Shown here piece after piece: positions 7,458 to 16,655 of a stretch of DNA of 64,000 bases. The translations under genes and the position numbers were made by a program. The notes beneath the pieces are model-generated. The model was not told where the DNA came from and did no database searches. It saw only the letters and a list, made by a program, of their open reading frames with translations. Numbering within the stretch: position 1 is the first letter of the stretch; each line of letters opens with the position of its first letter. Source of the stretch: Gemmatimonas sp. GTDB taxonomy: Bacteria > Gemmatimonadota > Gemmatimonadetes > Gemmatimonadales > Gemmatimonadaceae. Where the stretch lies: assembly GCA_023910675.1 (NCBI GenBank), contig JAAVWC010000003.1, forward strand, positions 1 through 64,000, given 5' to 3'.

Positions 7458-9074
7458 ATGTCATGGACGCTACGCATGAGTCGCTGTTGGGCGGGGCTGG
7501 CGCTGGTCGTGCTGGCCGTGGCGGCACCCGCTGCCCACGGACAGTTCGGTCTGGGCGGCAGGTCGGCGCCAGACACGGCGCCCACGGCGGTGTCGCCCGC
7601 CTCGCCGCGTGCGGCGGTGCAAGCGTTTCTGGAGCGCGCGAATGCCGGTGATTGGGACGGCGCTGCGGAGTACCTCAGCGTGCCTGCCGCCGAACGCGAC
7701 CGCTCGCAAACACTCGCGCGGCGGCTCAAGTCGGTGCTCGATCAACGGGTCGCCATCGATGTTCAGCAACTCTCGCCGTTGATGACGGGCGACACGCTCG
7801 ACGGCGATCTCGCCGGTGATCGGTTGGCGGTCATTACCCGTCGCGACGGACACGAAGATCCGGTGCGCCTGACTCGCGTGAGCGGCCCGCCGGTGCGTTG
7901 GGTATTCTCGACGGTGACCGTCTCCCAGGTCGACGCGTGGTTCAATGCCCTCGGCGCACCCTGGATTCGCGAGCGGCTCCCCCAGACGTTGCTCAGCGAA
8001 GGGCCGTTCAACGTGTACTGGTGGCAGTGGATCGGGCTCGGGATTGCCCTGCCGGTGCTGGTCTTGCTGGCGTGGGTATTCGGCGCGCTGCTGCGTTCGC
8101 TGATGGGGCGCGTGGCGCGCAGCACCGTTACCGATTGGGACGACATTCTCCTCGAGAATTTGCGCGGCCCGTTCCGCTTGTGGGCCGCCGCGCTGGCGGC
8201 AACGCCGCTCTTTGCGCTGCTGCAGCTCAACCCGCGCGTCGACGGGTTCCTCGAAGACTTGTCGCGTGGCCTCTGGCTCATTGCGCTCTTTTGGGGACTG
8301 CTGCGTCTCATTCGCATTGTGCAGACGCGTCTGCAGAACGCGGCGTGGGAAACGGGGCAGGGGGCCCAGGCGCGCACGCTGGTGCCGCTGCTGGGCAACT
8401 TTCTGCGCGTCACGCTGGCCATCATCGCCCTGCTCGTGGCGCTCGCGCAGTTCGGCTACCCGGTGGGTACGCTGCTCGCCGGTCTCGGCATTGGTGGTAT
8501 CGCCGTCGCACTCGCCGCGCAGAAGACCGTGGAGCATCTGTTCGGCAGCGTGAGCCTCGCGGCCGACAAGGCATTCCGCGTGGGCGATTGGGTGCGTGCG
8601 GGCACGACGGAGGGCGAGGTGCAGCGCATCGGATTGCGCAGCACGAGCTTCCGCACGATGGACCGGACGGTGGTGCGCGTCCCCAACGGACGGCTGGCCG
8701 ACGAACGCATCGAGACGTTTGGGGAGCGCGACCGCATTCTGTTGCGCACCGATCTCGACGTCACGTTCGATACGACGCCAGAACAGCTGACACAAATTCG
8801 CGATGCGCTCGAAGCGGCGCTGCGCGCGCATCCGCAAATCTGGCAGGAGACGGTGCGCGTCAACATCGTGGCGTTCACCGATTCTGCCATCCGGTTGAAC
8901 GTGGTGAGCTGGTTCCAAACGACAGACTGGAACGAGTTCTTGCGCATCCGCCACGACATGTTGTTGCAGTTCGTGCAGATCATTCGCGAAAAGGGTTCGA
9001 GCTTTGCCTTCCCGTCGCGCACCGTATATCACGTGACGCAGCCCGGACAGCCGCCGGCGCCGGTCGACGGCTGA
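7458..9074 (+). CDS. MscS-type mechanosensitive ion channel
   Basis: About 538 residues with an N-terminal signal peptide (GLALVVLAVAAPAAHG) and a periplasmic domain of about 150 residues. At least four hydrophobic segments follow, then the MscS pore and beta domain: GTLLAGLGIGGIAVALAAQ is the Gly/Ala-rich pore helix, followed by RVGDWVRAGTTEGEVQRIG and RVPNGRLADERIE. It opens under membrane tension to relieve hypo-osmotic stress. Starts at 7458 and 7476 are both possible. Its stop overlaps the start of the histidine kinase (TGATG), so channel, kinase and regulator form one operon. Confidence 0.9.
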   Translation: MSWTLRMSRCWAGLALVVLAVAAPAAHGQFGLGGRSAPDTAPTAVSPASPRAAVQAFLERANAGDWDGAAEYLSVPAAERDRSQTLARRLKSVLDQRVAIDVQQLSPLMTGDTLDGDLAGDRLAVITRRDGHEDPVRLTRVSGPPVRWVFSTVTVSQVDAWFNALGAPWIRERLPQTLLSEGPFNVYWWQWIGLGIALPVLVLLAWVFGALLRSLMGRVARSTVTDWDDILLENLRGPFRLWAAALAATPLFALLQLNPRVDGFLEDLSRGLWLIALFWGLLRLIRIVQTRLQNAAWETGQGAQARTLVPLLGNFLRVTLAIIALLVALAQFGYPVGTLLAGLGIGGIAVALAAQKTVEHLFGSVSLAADKAFRVGDWVRAGTTEGEVQRIGLRSTSFRTMDRTVVRVPNGRLADERIETFGERDRILLRTDLDVTFDTTPEQLTQIRDALEAALRAHPQIWQETVRVNIVAFTDSAIRLNVVSWFQTTDWNEFLRIRHDMLLQFVQIIREKGSSFAFPSRTVYHVTQPGQPPAPVDG

Positions 9075-11026
9075 TGTCCATGTTCATGGCGTGGCTCCCG
9101 CTGCTGCTGCAGGTCGACGTGCCGACCCAGGCACCGCCCATTGTGGCCACCGAGTTGGCGGCCACGCTGTTGCAGGGGGCCATTACCTCCGGCGTCGCGG
9201 TGTTGTGCGCCAACCTGTACGCGCGTTATCGGCGTCCATGGTTCGGCTGGTTCGCCGTGGCGTGGGGCGTGTATGTGGCGCGCCTGTTGTGCATTCTGAG
9301 TTTTCTGCTCAGTGGCCAACGTGTGTGGCTCTATTGGCACCAGGTCACCACAGGCTGGACTGCGCTGGCACTGCTCTGGGCGGCGCTGGTGTTTTTGCGG
9401 CAGCCACGAGCGCGCCCAGCGTATCTGGTGTTGGCGCTGTTCCCGCTGCTCTGGTCGTTCATCGCGATTTATCAGCTCGATCACTTTCTCTGGGCCGCGC
9501 TGCCGGCGGTGCTCTTTTTGAGTGGTGCCACCGCGTGGACCGGCTGGGTGTTCTGGCGGCATCATCGGATTACCGGCTCGCCGGGCGCGCGCCTGCTCGC
9601 CATTTCGTTTGCGCTCTGGGGCGTGCACCACCTCGATTATCCGTGGCTGCGCGCGCAAGGCGCATGGAATCCATGGGGCTACTACCTCGACATCTGTTTC
9701 GAGTTGCTCGTCGCGGCCGGTCTTGTGCTGCTCATCCTCGACGACCTCGGTCGAGGAGTGCGCGCCCTTTCGGCACTCTCCGGCGACCTGCAACGGCGTA
9801 CGAGTGAAACGCAACCGTTCGATGTCCTGCTGTCGCGGCCGCTCGCGCTGCCCGGCGTGCGTGGTACGGCCATGTACCTCTTCGAGCCGGCACGTGCCGA
9901 CCACGAGCCGTTCGACGACGAGTCGCCGGTGGACGCGCTCGATCGCGTGCTCGAAGCGGCGCGCACGCCGCCGCCTGGCAACGCCACGGCGGTCCTGTCC
10001 ACGGTGCGCGGTCGCGTGCTGCGCGGCGCCGGTGTGTGTGAGTCGTGGGTGGGCGCCGAGCTGCATACGTCGGTCAATGACGCGTTGGCGCGCATGCGGC
10101 TCACGCGGCGACCGCAGGTGATTGCCGCGAGCGGCGAGCAGCCGTTCGTGGCCGCGCTGCCCGTTGGCGCCGGCGCGCAACTCGTGGGCGCGCTCATCAT
10201 GGCGGGTGATATCCGCAATCCGTTCACCGCGCTCGACGACGACTTTCTGCTCGCCCTGGGGCAGCAGGTGGGGGCGGCACTCGATCAGTGGTCACTCGAC
10301 CGGCAGCTGGCCACGCGCACGCGGGCGCTCGAACAGCTGTCGGCGCGCATGCTGCGCCAACATGAAGAAGAACGCCGTCGCTTTTCGCGCGAGCTGCACG
10401 ATGAAACCGCGCAGGTATTCTCGGCGGTCAAGATGCAGCTCGAAGCGTTGCGGGGCTCGCTCGCCGATGGCACGGCGCCGCGGCTCGACCGATTGCTGGC
10501 GCTCGTGGACACCGGCATCGCCAGCATCCGTCAGGTTACCAGTGATCTGCGCCCCACGCTGCTCGATGATTTGGGGCTGCGTCCGGCGCTGCATTCGCTC
10601 GTGACGGACTTCACGGAACGTAGCGGCATGCGCACAACCTTCAACGCGCCAGCGTCGTTGCCGACTTTGTCGGGCGATGCCGATCTCGCGGTGTTCCGCG
10701 GACTACAGGAGAGTCTCTCCAATGTGGTTCGTCATGCGGCGGCCACGCAGGTCGATGTGACCGTGTTGGTCACGGAGGACCAGCTTGTCCTGTCCGTGGT
10801 GGACAACGGCGTGGGCTTTCCTACGGTGCGTGGTGGCCGGCTCAAGGACACCGATCACCGCATGGGACTCACCGGTATGCGCGAGCGGTTGCTCGCAGCG
10901 GGTGGCAAGTTGCACACTGGGAATCGTGAGCCGGGCGCCGAAGTGCAGATCTCGGTACCCCGCGCCCCCGTCGCGCCGCATGATGCAGGCACGTTGGTCG
11001 CTTCTTCTTCGGCAGGTCTCGCATGA
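9074..11026 (+). CDS. Membrane sensor histidine kinase, NarL-type (HisKA_3), with GAF-like domain
   Basis: 650 residues. The first 225 residues hold seven or so hydrophobic helices. Residues about 245-405 look like a GAF domain (ending DDDFLLALGQQVGAALDQW). A HisKA_3 dimerisation domain carries the phospho-acceptor in FSRELHDETAQ (His442), and an HATPase domain has the N-box ESLSNVVRHA and G-boxes VDNGVGF and GLTGMRERL. It starts at the ATG overlapping the MscS stop and overlaps the regulator by 4 bp. The partner is certainly the next gene; the stimulus is unknown, though the channel gene suggests membrane or osmotic stress. Confidence 0.93.
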   Translation: MSMFMAWLPLLLQVDVPTQAPPIVATELAATLLQGAITSGVAVLCANLYARYRRPWFGWFAVAWGVYVARLLCILSFLLSGQRVWLYWHQVTTGWTALALLWAALVFLRQPRARPAYLVLALFPLLWSFIAIYQLDHFLWAALPAVLFLSGATAWTGWVFWRHHRITGSPGARLLAISFALWGVHHLDYPWLRAQGAWNPWGYYLDICFELLVAAGLVLLILDDLGRGVRALSALSGDLQRRTSETQPFDVLLSRPLALPGVRGTAMYLFEPARADHEPFDDESPVDALDRVLEAARTPPPGNATAVLSTVRGRVLRGAGVCESWVGAELHTSVNDALARMRLTRRPQVIAASGEQPFVAALPVGAGAQLVGALIMAGDIRNPFTALDDDFLLALGQQVGAALDQWSLDRQLATRTRALEQLSARMLRQHEEERRRFSRELHDETAQVFSAVKMQLEALRGSLADGTAPRLDRLLALVDTGIASIRQVTSDLRPTLLDDLGLRPALHSLVTDFTERSGMRTTFNAPASLPTLSGDADLAVFRGLQESLSNVVRHAAATQVDVTVLVTEDQLVLSVVDNGVGFPTVRGGRLKDTDHRMGLTGMRERLLAAGGKLHTGNREPGAEVQISVPRAPVAPHDAGTLVASSSAGLA

Positions 11027-11700
11027 CCGAACCCGTCGCTCCAGTCGTCTCGTCCCGTATTCGTGTGCTGATTGCCGACGATCACGCGCTTGTCCGCGAA
11101 GGGCTGCGCTACGTGCTCGACGCCGATCCGCTCATCGAAGTCGTGGCCGAGGCGTCGAACGGCCGCCTGGCGGTGGAGCTCGCCCTCGAACACACGCCCG
11201 ATGTCGTCGTGCTCGACATCACGATGCCCGAAGAGACCGGGCTCAAGGCCGCTGCCCGTTTGCGTGAGCTGTTGCCGGCGACCCGGGTGCTGCTGCTCAG
11301 CATGCACGACCAAAGCGAATACGTACGCGAAGGGATGCGCATAGGTACCCATGGCTATTTGCTCAAAGACTCGGCCGGTGAAGAACTGCGGGCGGCCATT
11401 CGGGCGGTGCATGCCGGCGGGACGTTTTTCAGCCCGGCGGTGGTGCGTCGGTTCTCAACGGCCGACGCCGTGGCGGAACGTTCGCCGGCGGCGCAGCTCG
11501 AACAGCTGACCCCGCGCGAGCGGGATGTGCTGGCTGGTGTGGCCCGTGGTCTGACCAACAAGGCGATCGCCGCCGAGTTGGGGATCAGCCGTCGGACGGT
11601 GGAAGCGCACCGCGAGAGTCTCATGCGGAAGCTGGAGATTCATTCCGTCGCGGGGCTCACGCGGTTTGCGCTCGAAGCTGGCATGGTGGCGCCCGGGTGA
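11023..11700 (+). CDS. NarL/FixJ-family response regulator
   Basis: 225 residues. The receiver domain (about 13-130) has the acidic pair in IADDH, the phosphorylated Asp65 in VVVLDITMPE and the Lys in LLKDSAGEE. A LuxR-type HTH at the C-terminus reads LTPRERDVLAGVARGLTNK then ELGISRRTVEAHRESLMRKL. Start is ATG in an ATGA overlap with the kinase, so it is translated from the same mRNA. A DNA-binding transcription factor; targets cannot be read from the sequence. Confidence 0.95.
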   Translation: MTEPVAPVVSSRIRVLIADDHALVREGLRYVLDADPLIEVVAEASNGRLAVELALEHTPDVVVLDITMPEETGLKAAARLRELLPATRVLLLSMHDQSEYVREGMRIGTHGYLLKDSAGEELRAAIRAVHAGGTFFSPAVVRRFSTADAVAERSPAAQLEQLTPRERDVLAGVARGLTNKAIAAELGISRRTVEAHRESLMRKLEIHSVAGLTRFALEAGMVAPG

Positions 11701-11813
11701 GCCTGCCGTGCGTGAGTCTCCGTCCAGTGTGACAAACGGCATGGCTTGCGGTGACACTTCCGACCCACGTTCGTCGATTGTTTGGTTCCGCGCCGCGTTC
11801 CCCCGTCCCGCGC

Positions 11814-12290
11814 ATGTTACTCCCTGACTTTCCTTCCTCCGCCGTCGATGGCGAGGCCATTGAGCCTCAAAGCGAACGATCCAGGCTCCGCCTCGTGCGT
11901 TGCCAGATCGAGCGCCGCCCCGTCGCGCGGTCGCGGGTCTCGGTGGAGTTCGAAGGGCCGTGGTTCACGGGACCGCTGGTCTGCGAGCAGGAGGGGACCA
12001 CCTGTCCCGGCGGCGATCTCCGGCTGGCCGCCCGGGCCACACTCGATGCCCTGACCACCGCGACGCAGGACGCGTTGCGGTTTGATCTGGTGGGGGTGAA
12101 ACCTTCCCGGGCGTTCGATACGAACATGATGCTCGTGGCGGTCATGGTGCATTGCGCCGATGAATCGACCAAGGTGCTGGGCGTTGCCGTTGAAGAAGAC
12201 AACGAGGTGCTCGCGACAGTCCGTGCCACCTTGCACGCGGTAAACCGGTTCGTCTCGCCCATACTCGGCCCGTTGCCGACGACCGAGTAG
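11814..12290 (+). CDS. Unknown protein resembling a stand-alone LeuA regulatory (dimerisation) domain
   Basis: About 158 residues from ATG 11814; a GTG at 11751 is the alternative. No signal peptide. The pattern VSVEFEGPWFTG, then GGDLRLAARATLDALTTAT, then MMLVAVMVHCADESTKVLGV and a final EDNEVLATVRATLHAVNRF follows the order of the C-terminal allosteric domain of 2-isopropylmalate synthase (beta strand, helix, beta strand, GVGVDEDIxxASxxAxxxAxNR). No catalytic TIM barrel is attached. The match is by eye and the function is unknown. It sits alone between the response regulator and a transglycosylase. Confidence 0.6.
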   Translation: MLLPDFPSSAVDGEAIEPQSERSRLRLVRCQIERRPVARSRVSVEFEGPWFTGPLVCEQEGTTCPGGDLRLAARATLDALTTATQDALRFDLVGVKPSRAFDTNMMLVAVMVHCADESTKVLGVAVEEDNEVLATVRATLHAVNRFVSPILGPLPTTE

Positions 12291-12371
12291 GCACAAAGCC
12301 CGACGCCTCGGCGAGGGAACGTCGGCGTGAGACCGGTGTCCGATCGCCCTCCTACCGCATAGGTTGTCCGC

Positions 12372-14039
12372 GTGAATCCTGCCGTCGAACATTTCCGCGC
12401 AGGACCGTTGCCGCGACTGATTCGTCCTGAGCTCTGGGCGCGTCGTTCCCTCCTGGCGATGCTGGTGTTGCTGCCAGCATGTCGTGGCTCCCGTCCTGCG
12501 CCTCCTGCCCGCCCCGTTGTCGCTGCTGCATCGGCGCCGGTCCGTCCCGCGCCGGCAACAACGAGCGCGCCGGCTCCCGCCGTGGGAGCCACCACCGATG
12601 ACGTGGTGCGTGCGGCAGTCGCCGTGTTCGGCGACTCGGCGGTGGTCGCCGCCGCCGATTCTGCGACCGACGAGCCGACGTGGGACCTCGACGTGCGGTC
12701 GTACGAAACGCATGACCGGGTGGAGTACTACGTCGACCTGTTCAGCAACCGGGCCAAAGAGCGGTTCACCGCACGTATGTCACGTGGGACCCGCTATGAG
12801 CCGATGATTCGCGCCAAGCTCCGCGCGAGCGGCATGCCGGAGGATCTTACGTACCTGGCACTCATCGAAAGCGGCTACGACCCGCACGCCTACTCGCGCG
12901 CGGCGGCCGTGGGGGTGTGGCAGTTCATGAGCAGCACGGCCCGCGATGTGGGCATGCGCGTGGACTGGTGGGTCGACGAGCGACGTGACCCGGCACGCGC
13001 CACCGATGGCGCCATTCGCTTCCTGGGCTACCTGCAGCGCCAGTTCGGCTCCTTCTATTTGGCCGCCGCAGCGTACAACGGGGGACCCGGGCGCGTCTCT
13101 CGGGGCCTGACTCGCTTTGCCGATGAATTGGAAGGGATGGCCGGCGAGGACCGCTTCTTTGCCCTGGCCGACCAGGACTACCTGCGTGCGGAAACCAAGA
13201 ACTACGTGCCGCAGCTGATCGCGGCGGCGCTGGTCGCCAAGATGCCCACCAAGTACGGGCTCACGATCGACTCGCTGCCGCCGTACGAGTACGACTCCGT
13301 CCGGGTCGCCCCGGGAACGAGCCTGTCGGCGGTGGCAACGGCCGGCGGCGTACCGGCGACCGAGCTTCGCGATCTCAACCCGGCGTTGCTCCGTGGCGTG
13401 GTGCCCCCCGATGCCGCGCTCTGGGTGCGTGTTCCGGTCGGTCGCGCCGAACGCACGGCCGCGGCGCTCGACTCGATGCCGGACGAGCAGGCGCGTGGAT
13501 ACCGTACCGTGAGGGTCGGCGAGAGCGTGACGCCCACCAGCTTCGCCGCGACGCACGGCGTGTCGGTCAAGCACCTCCGCTGGTTCAATCCCGTGGTGAA
13601 GACGACCAAGCGTGGACGGCTGGTGGCAGGGCAGTCGCTCCGCATACCGGAAGACGCGGCATTGACCTATGCGCGCGACATCCCTGACCCGTCGCTGGAG
13701 AAGTTCGGCGGGGCTGGCGGCCGCACCATGCTCCGGTCGCGCGGCGTCCATGTGGTGAAGCGCGGGGAGACGCTGGGCGGAATCGCCCGTCGTTACGGGC
13801 TCACCGAACGGGCGCTCAAGAGCATGAATGGGCTGCGCGGGACGCGACTCCTTGCGGGGCAGACGCTCCAGATCAAGAAATCCACAACAGCGTCTTCCAA
13901 GTCATTTCGCGTGACATCTGGCAACGCCAAGTCACGAAAGTCCACCAAGAAGTCCAGTGGGAAAGCCGCCGCCACAAAGAAGAAGGCGACCGCGAAATCA
14001 CCGAAGGTCGCCTCCCGCAAGACAAAGAAAAAGAAATAG
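12372..14039 (+). CDS. MltD-like membrane-bound lytic transglycosylase with three LysM repeats
   Basis: 555 residues starting at GTG 12372. A lipoprotein signal ends VLLPAC (Cys37). The SLT domain spans about 140-260 with the catalytic Glu166 in LALIESGYDP, the AVGVWQFM motif and AAAAYNGGPGRVSRG. Three LysM-like peptidoglycan-binding modules follow at about 310-355, 375-425 and 455-505; the last is the most canonical (VVKRGETLGGIARRYG). The C-terminal 50 residues are a Lys/Ser-rich basic tail. It cleaves peptidoglycan glycan strands at the cell envelope. It converges on a second transglycosylase gene with a 4-bp gap. Confidence 0.9.
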   Translation: MNPAVEHFRAGPLPRLIRPELWARRSLLAMLVLLPACRGSRPAPPARPVVAAASAPVRPAPATTSAPAPAVGATTDDVVRAAVAVFGDSAVVAAADSATDEPTWDLDVRSYETHDRVEYYVDLFSNRAKERFTARMSRGTRYEPMIRAKLRASGMPEDLTYLALIESGYDPHAYSRAAAVGVWQFMSSTARDVGMRVDWWVDERRDPARATDGAIRFLGYLQRQFGSFYLAAAAYNGGPGRVSRGLTRFADELEGMAGEDRFFALADQDYLRAETKNYVPQLIAAALVAKMPTKYGLTIDSLPPYEYDSVRVAPGTSLSAVATAGGVPATELRDLNPALLRGVVPPDAALWVRVPVGRAERTAAALDSMPDEQARGYRTVRVGESVTPTSFAATHGVSVKHLRWFNPVVKTTKRGRLVAGQSLRIPEDAALTYARDIPDPSLEKFGGAGGRTMLRSRGVHVVKRGETLGGIARRYGLTERALKSMNGLRGTRLLAGQTLQIKKSTTASSKSFRVTSGNAKSRKSTKKSSGKAAATKKKATAKSPKVASRKTKKKK

Positions 14040-14043
14040 TTAG

Positions 14044-14877
14044 CTAGTCGAGTGTGCCGCGGCCGCGATAGCCCTTGGTCACGATTGTCTCGTAGCCGTT
14101 CGCAGGGCTCATTCCCATCGCCAGTGCACGTCCAACCGCGGCGGGGCCGCGATTGTAGACGAGGAGCGCGAGCTTGAGATCGCCCTTGTATTCGCGAATG
14201 AGCCCACGCAGGTAGCGGAAGCCGATGCGCAGATTGACTTCGGCGGTGAGCAACTCGTTGCGTGTCACGTTGGGCTCGAACTCGCGGGCGGTGCCGAGCA
14301 TGAGCTGCGTGAGCCCGAGGGCGCCAGCGGAGCTGACAGCACGCTCGTCGAAGACACTTTCGACGCGCACGAGGCGGAAGCCCAGCTCCGGCTCGATCCC
14401 GGCCCGAGTGGCCGCATCGTAGATGTGCCGCGCCAGTTCCGGCTTGATCCGGTACTTGGTGCTGTACGTATAGATGCGATGCCAGCGGCTCAACGACTCA
14501 CGACGCTCGGAGGAGCGGGTGTCGGGGGCAAACGCGAGCGCCGGGGTGTTGCTGGCCTTGCCGCGCTTGAGCACGTCGCCGGCCGGCCGCCACAGTGGTT
14601 GCGCAGTGAGTTGCGCGGGGCGGGCCAGGGAGAAGCGAACGGCGGCAGCAGGCGCCGGGCTGTCGGTGACGGTGGTCGACGCCCCGGCGAGCGACGCCGC
14701 ATCCGCCCGTGTGGGCGCCTCAGGGCGAAGCATGACCGCCAACGTAAACACCGTGGCGGACGCCACGAACACTTTGGTCAGGCGACGCTTGGCATGCCGG
14801 CGATGCATCCGCCGGCGCCGCGCGACCGCGTCCTGCTTTACTGCTTTCTGAACGGGAACTGCTATAGGGTCAAGCAT
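14044..14877 (-). CDS. Lytic transglycosylase, SLT domain
   Basis: 277 residues. An N-terminal basic stretch (RRRMHRRHAKRRLTK) precedes one hydrophobic segment (VFVASATVFTLAVML), giving a likely signal anchor. After a low-complexity linker comes an SLT domain with the catalytic Glu in LVRVESVFDERAVSSAGALG, then LTQLMLGTAREF and a YNRGPAAVGRAL motif. It acts on peptidoglycan. It lies tail to tail with the LysM transglycosylase but is a separate unit, upstream of which moaC lies on the same strand 24 bp away. Confidence 0.87.
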   Translation of the reverse strand: MLDPIAVPVQKAVKQDAVARRRRMHRRHAKRRLTKVFVASATVFTLAVMLRPEAPTRADAASLAGASTTVTDSPAPAAAVRFSLARPAQLTAQPLWRPAGDVLKRGKASNTPALAFAPDTRSSERRESLSRWHRIYTYSTKYRIKPELARHIYDAATRAGIEPELGFRLVRVESVFDERAVSSAGALGLTQLMLGTAREFEPNVTRNELLTAEVNLRIGFRYLRGLIREYKGDLKLALLVYNRGPAAVGRALAMGMSPANGYETIVTKGYRGRGTLD

Positions 14878-14901
14878 GGCACCTCTCTATCAGCTGGTCA
14901 C

Positions 14902-15462
14902 TTACAGACCGGCAGTGAAATCTCCCTTCGTGCCGCCGCGTTTTTCGCGCAGTACGATTTCTGAAATCACCATGGTCCGGTCGACCGCCTTGGCCATGTC
15001 GTAGATCGTGAGCAAAGCCACGGACACGGCGGTCAACGCTTCCATCTCCACACCCGTTTGGGCGGTGGTCCTGACGAATCCCTCGACCCGGCAACCCGGC
15101 AGGGACTCCTCTAGGCTAACCCGGACCTCGATCCCGGACAACTGAAGCGGGTGGCAGAGCGGGACGAGCTCAGCCGTGCGCTTGGCTGCCTGAATTCCGG
15201 CCAGTCGTGCCACCGGAATGACGTCGCCTTTTTTCAACCCATTGTCCCGTATGAGGTTGAAAGTATCCCGCTGCATGGAAATCACCCCGCTCGCCGTCGC
15301 CGTTCGTACGGAAATCGGCTTATCGCCCACGTCCACCATCTGAAAATTTCCCGACCGGTCGAGGTGCGAAAACTCGCGCGCGACCGCCGGCACGGGGGCA
15401 GATGGGGGGGGCGATTCGGCGCCGTCGGCCTGGGGCGACGGGGTGGGATCGGGCGAAGTCAT
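14902..15462 (-). CDS. moaC: Cyclic pyranopterin monophosphate synthase MoaC
   Basis: 186 residues, family-sized with a Pro-rich N-terminal extension of about 25. It converts the MoaA product to cyclic pyranopterin monophosphate in molybdenum cofactor synthesis. Visible signatures are MVDVGDKPISVRTATASG, AKRTAELVPLCHPL (conserved active-site segment), GVEMEALTAVSVALLTIYDM and the final EKRGGTKGDF. Other moa genes are not in the window. It lies downstream of holB on the same strand, 23 bp away, so it may be co-transcribed. Confidence 0.96.
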   Translation of the reverse strand: MTSPDPTPSPQADGAESPPPSAPVPAVAREFSHLDRSGNFQMVDVGDKPISVRTATASGVISMQRDTFNLIRDNGLKKGDVIPVARLAGIQAAKRTAELVPLCHPLQLSGIEVRVSLEESLPGCRVEGFVRTTAQTGVEMEALTAVSVALLTIYDMAKAVDRTMVISEIVLREKRGGTKGDFTAGL

Positions 15463-15485
15463 AAGGATTGTGAATGAAGATCGCG

Positions 15486-16577
15486 TTACGGGTGCATCGT
15501 GCGATGCATCGCCTGCAGCAGTGAGGCGGTGAGCAAGTTGGGGCTCACGTTGTTCTGCGCTTTGCTCTTTGCGGCTTCGACCAAGGGCAGTGCGCTCGCA
15601 GTACGGCGTGCGTCGCTTTCACGACCCGCGTGCACCAGTTGCTGCGTACGAGTGTGCAGTAAATGGGTGAGCGCATCGAGCGTATCGCTGAACGCCCCGC
15701 GTGCGCCGGCCACGCCCTGCTTGGCAGCGGCCTTGATACGCGCGGTGGTCCCATCTGGCGTACGCGGCGCGAGTGCGGCATCGAGTAGCACACGGGCATT
15801 GGCGAACGCGGCCCCCATGCTCTCGCCGGCAAACAGGTCGCCGGGGGCGCCGTTGGCCCGCGCGATGACGTCTTCACGAGGCACGCGCGAAAGCTTCCGC
15901 TCCACCACCGGGTCGGCGAGGAACGCCTCCATGTCCGGGCGCGTGAGCGCCGGCACGCGCACCGACACCACGCGCGACTTGATCGTCGGCAGTAAGGCGC
16001 CCGGTTCGCTGGTCGTCAAAATGAGCGTCGTTCCCGGCGGCGGTTCTTCCAGCAGCTTGAGAAAGGCGTTCGCGGCCTGGTCGGCTCCTTCCTGCGAGAC
16101 CATGCGCTCGCAGTCGCCGACCACGAACACCGAGTGCCGCGCCATGGCCGGCCTCACCGACGCCATCTGTACGAGCGCGCGGATGACACCGATGTACAGC
16201 CCTTCGGTGCCCACCGACGGGGCCCACAGCCCTTCGGTCTCCATGCGTTCGGCAATCCCTTCACCCAGATCCGCCTTCACGTCGTCTGTCGACGGATCGC
16301 TGTCCTTGAGCCGAGGACGCGGAAAGAACCAGTGCAGGTCGGGGTGCACGGCGCGCTCGGCGTAGCGGCACTGCTGACATTCGCCGCACGGTGAGGGGAG
16401 CCGTTCGTTCGTCGCGCGGTCGCAAATGAGATACTGCCCGAGCCAGAGCGCCAGTCGCTGCTTGCCGACACCACGTCGCCCCTGCAGCAACAGGCTGGCC
16501 GGGAGCCGGCCGTCGCTGGCGGCGGCTGCGAGGCGGTGCCGGATGGCGTGATGGCCAAAAAGAGGGCGGAGGGACAT
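15486..16577 (-). CDS. holB: DNA polymerase III delta-prime subunit (clamp loader)
   Basis: 363 residues from ATG 16577; longer in-frame starts run into the divergent peptidase promoter. N-terminal AAA+ fold: GRRGVGKQRLAL in place of a standard Walker A (Gln instead of Ser/Thr, as expected for a non-hydrolysing delta-prime), a zinc-binding CGECQQC cluster, NAFLKLLEEPPPGTTLILTT and the sensor region LPTIKSRVVSVRVPAL. The C-terminal helical part is poorly conserved. It loads the sliding clamp with the tau/gamma and delta subunits. Divergent from the S58 peptidase with 78 bp between. Confidence 0.92.
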   Translation of the reverse strand: MSLRPLFGHHAIRHRLAAAASDGRLPASLLLQGRRGVGKQRLALWLGQYLICDRATNERLPSPCGECQQCRYAERAVHPDLHWFFPRPRLKDSDPSTDDVKADLGEGIAERMETEGLWAPSVGTEGLYIGVIRALVQMASVRPAMARHSVFVVGDCERMVSQEGADQAANAFLKLLEEPPPGTTLILTTSEPGALLPTIKSRVVSVRVPALTRPDMEAFLADPVVERKLSRVPREDVIARANGAPGDLFAGESMGAAFANARVLLDAALAPRTPDGTTARIKAAAKQGVAGARGAFSDTLDALTHLLHTRTQQLVHAGRESDARRTASALPLVEAAKSKAQNNVSPNLLTASLLQAMHRTMHP

Positions 16578-16655
16578 GCGCGTAATATATGAGGAGATCG
16601 ATCGACTCCCGTTTGTCCGCCCGTCGTTGTTTCCCCCGCCTCTCGCCGCCGCCCT

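Noticed and set aside
7470-9032. 520-codon minus-strand frame across the MscS gene
   Set aside because: High-GC shadow; the plus strand carries signal peptide and MscS pore motifs.
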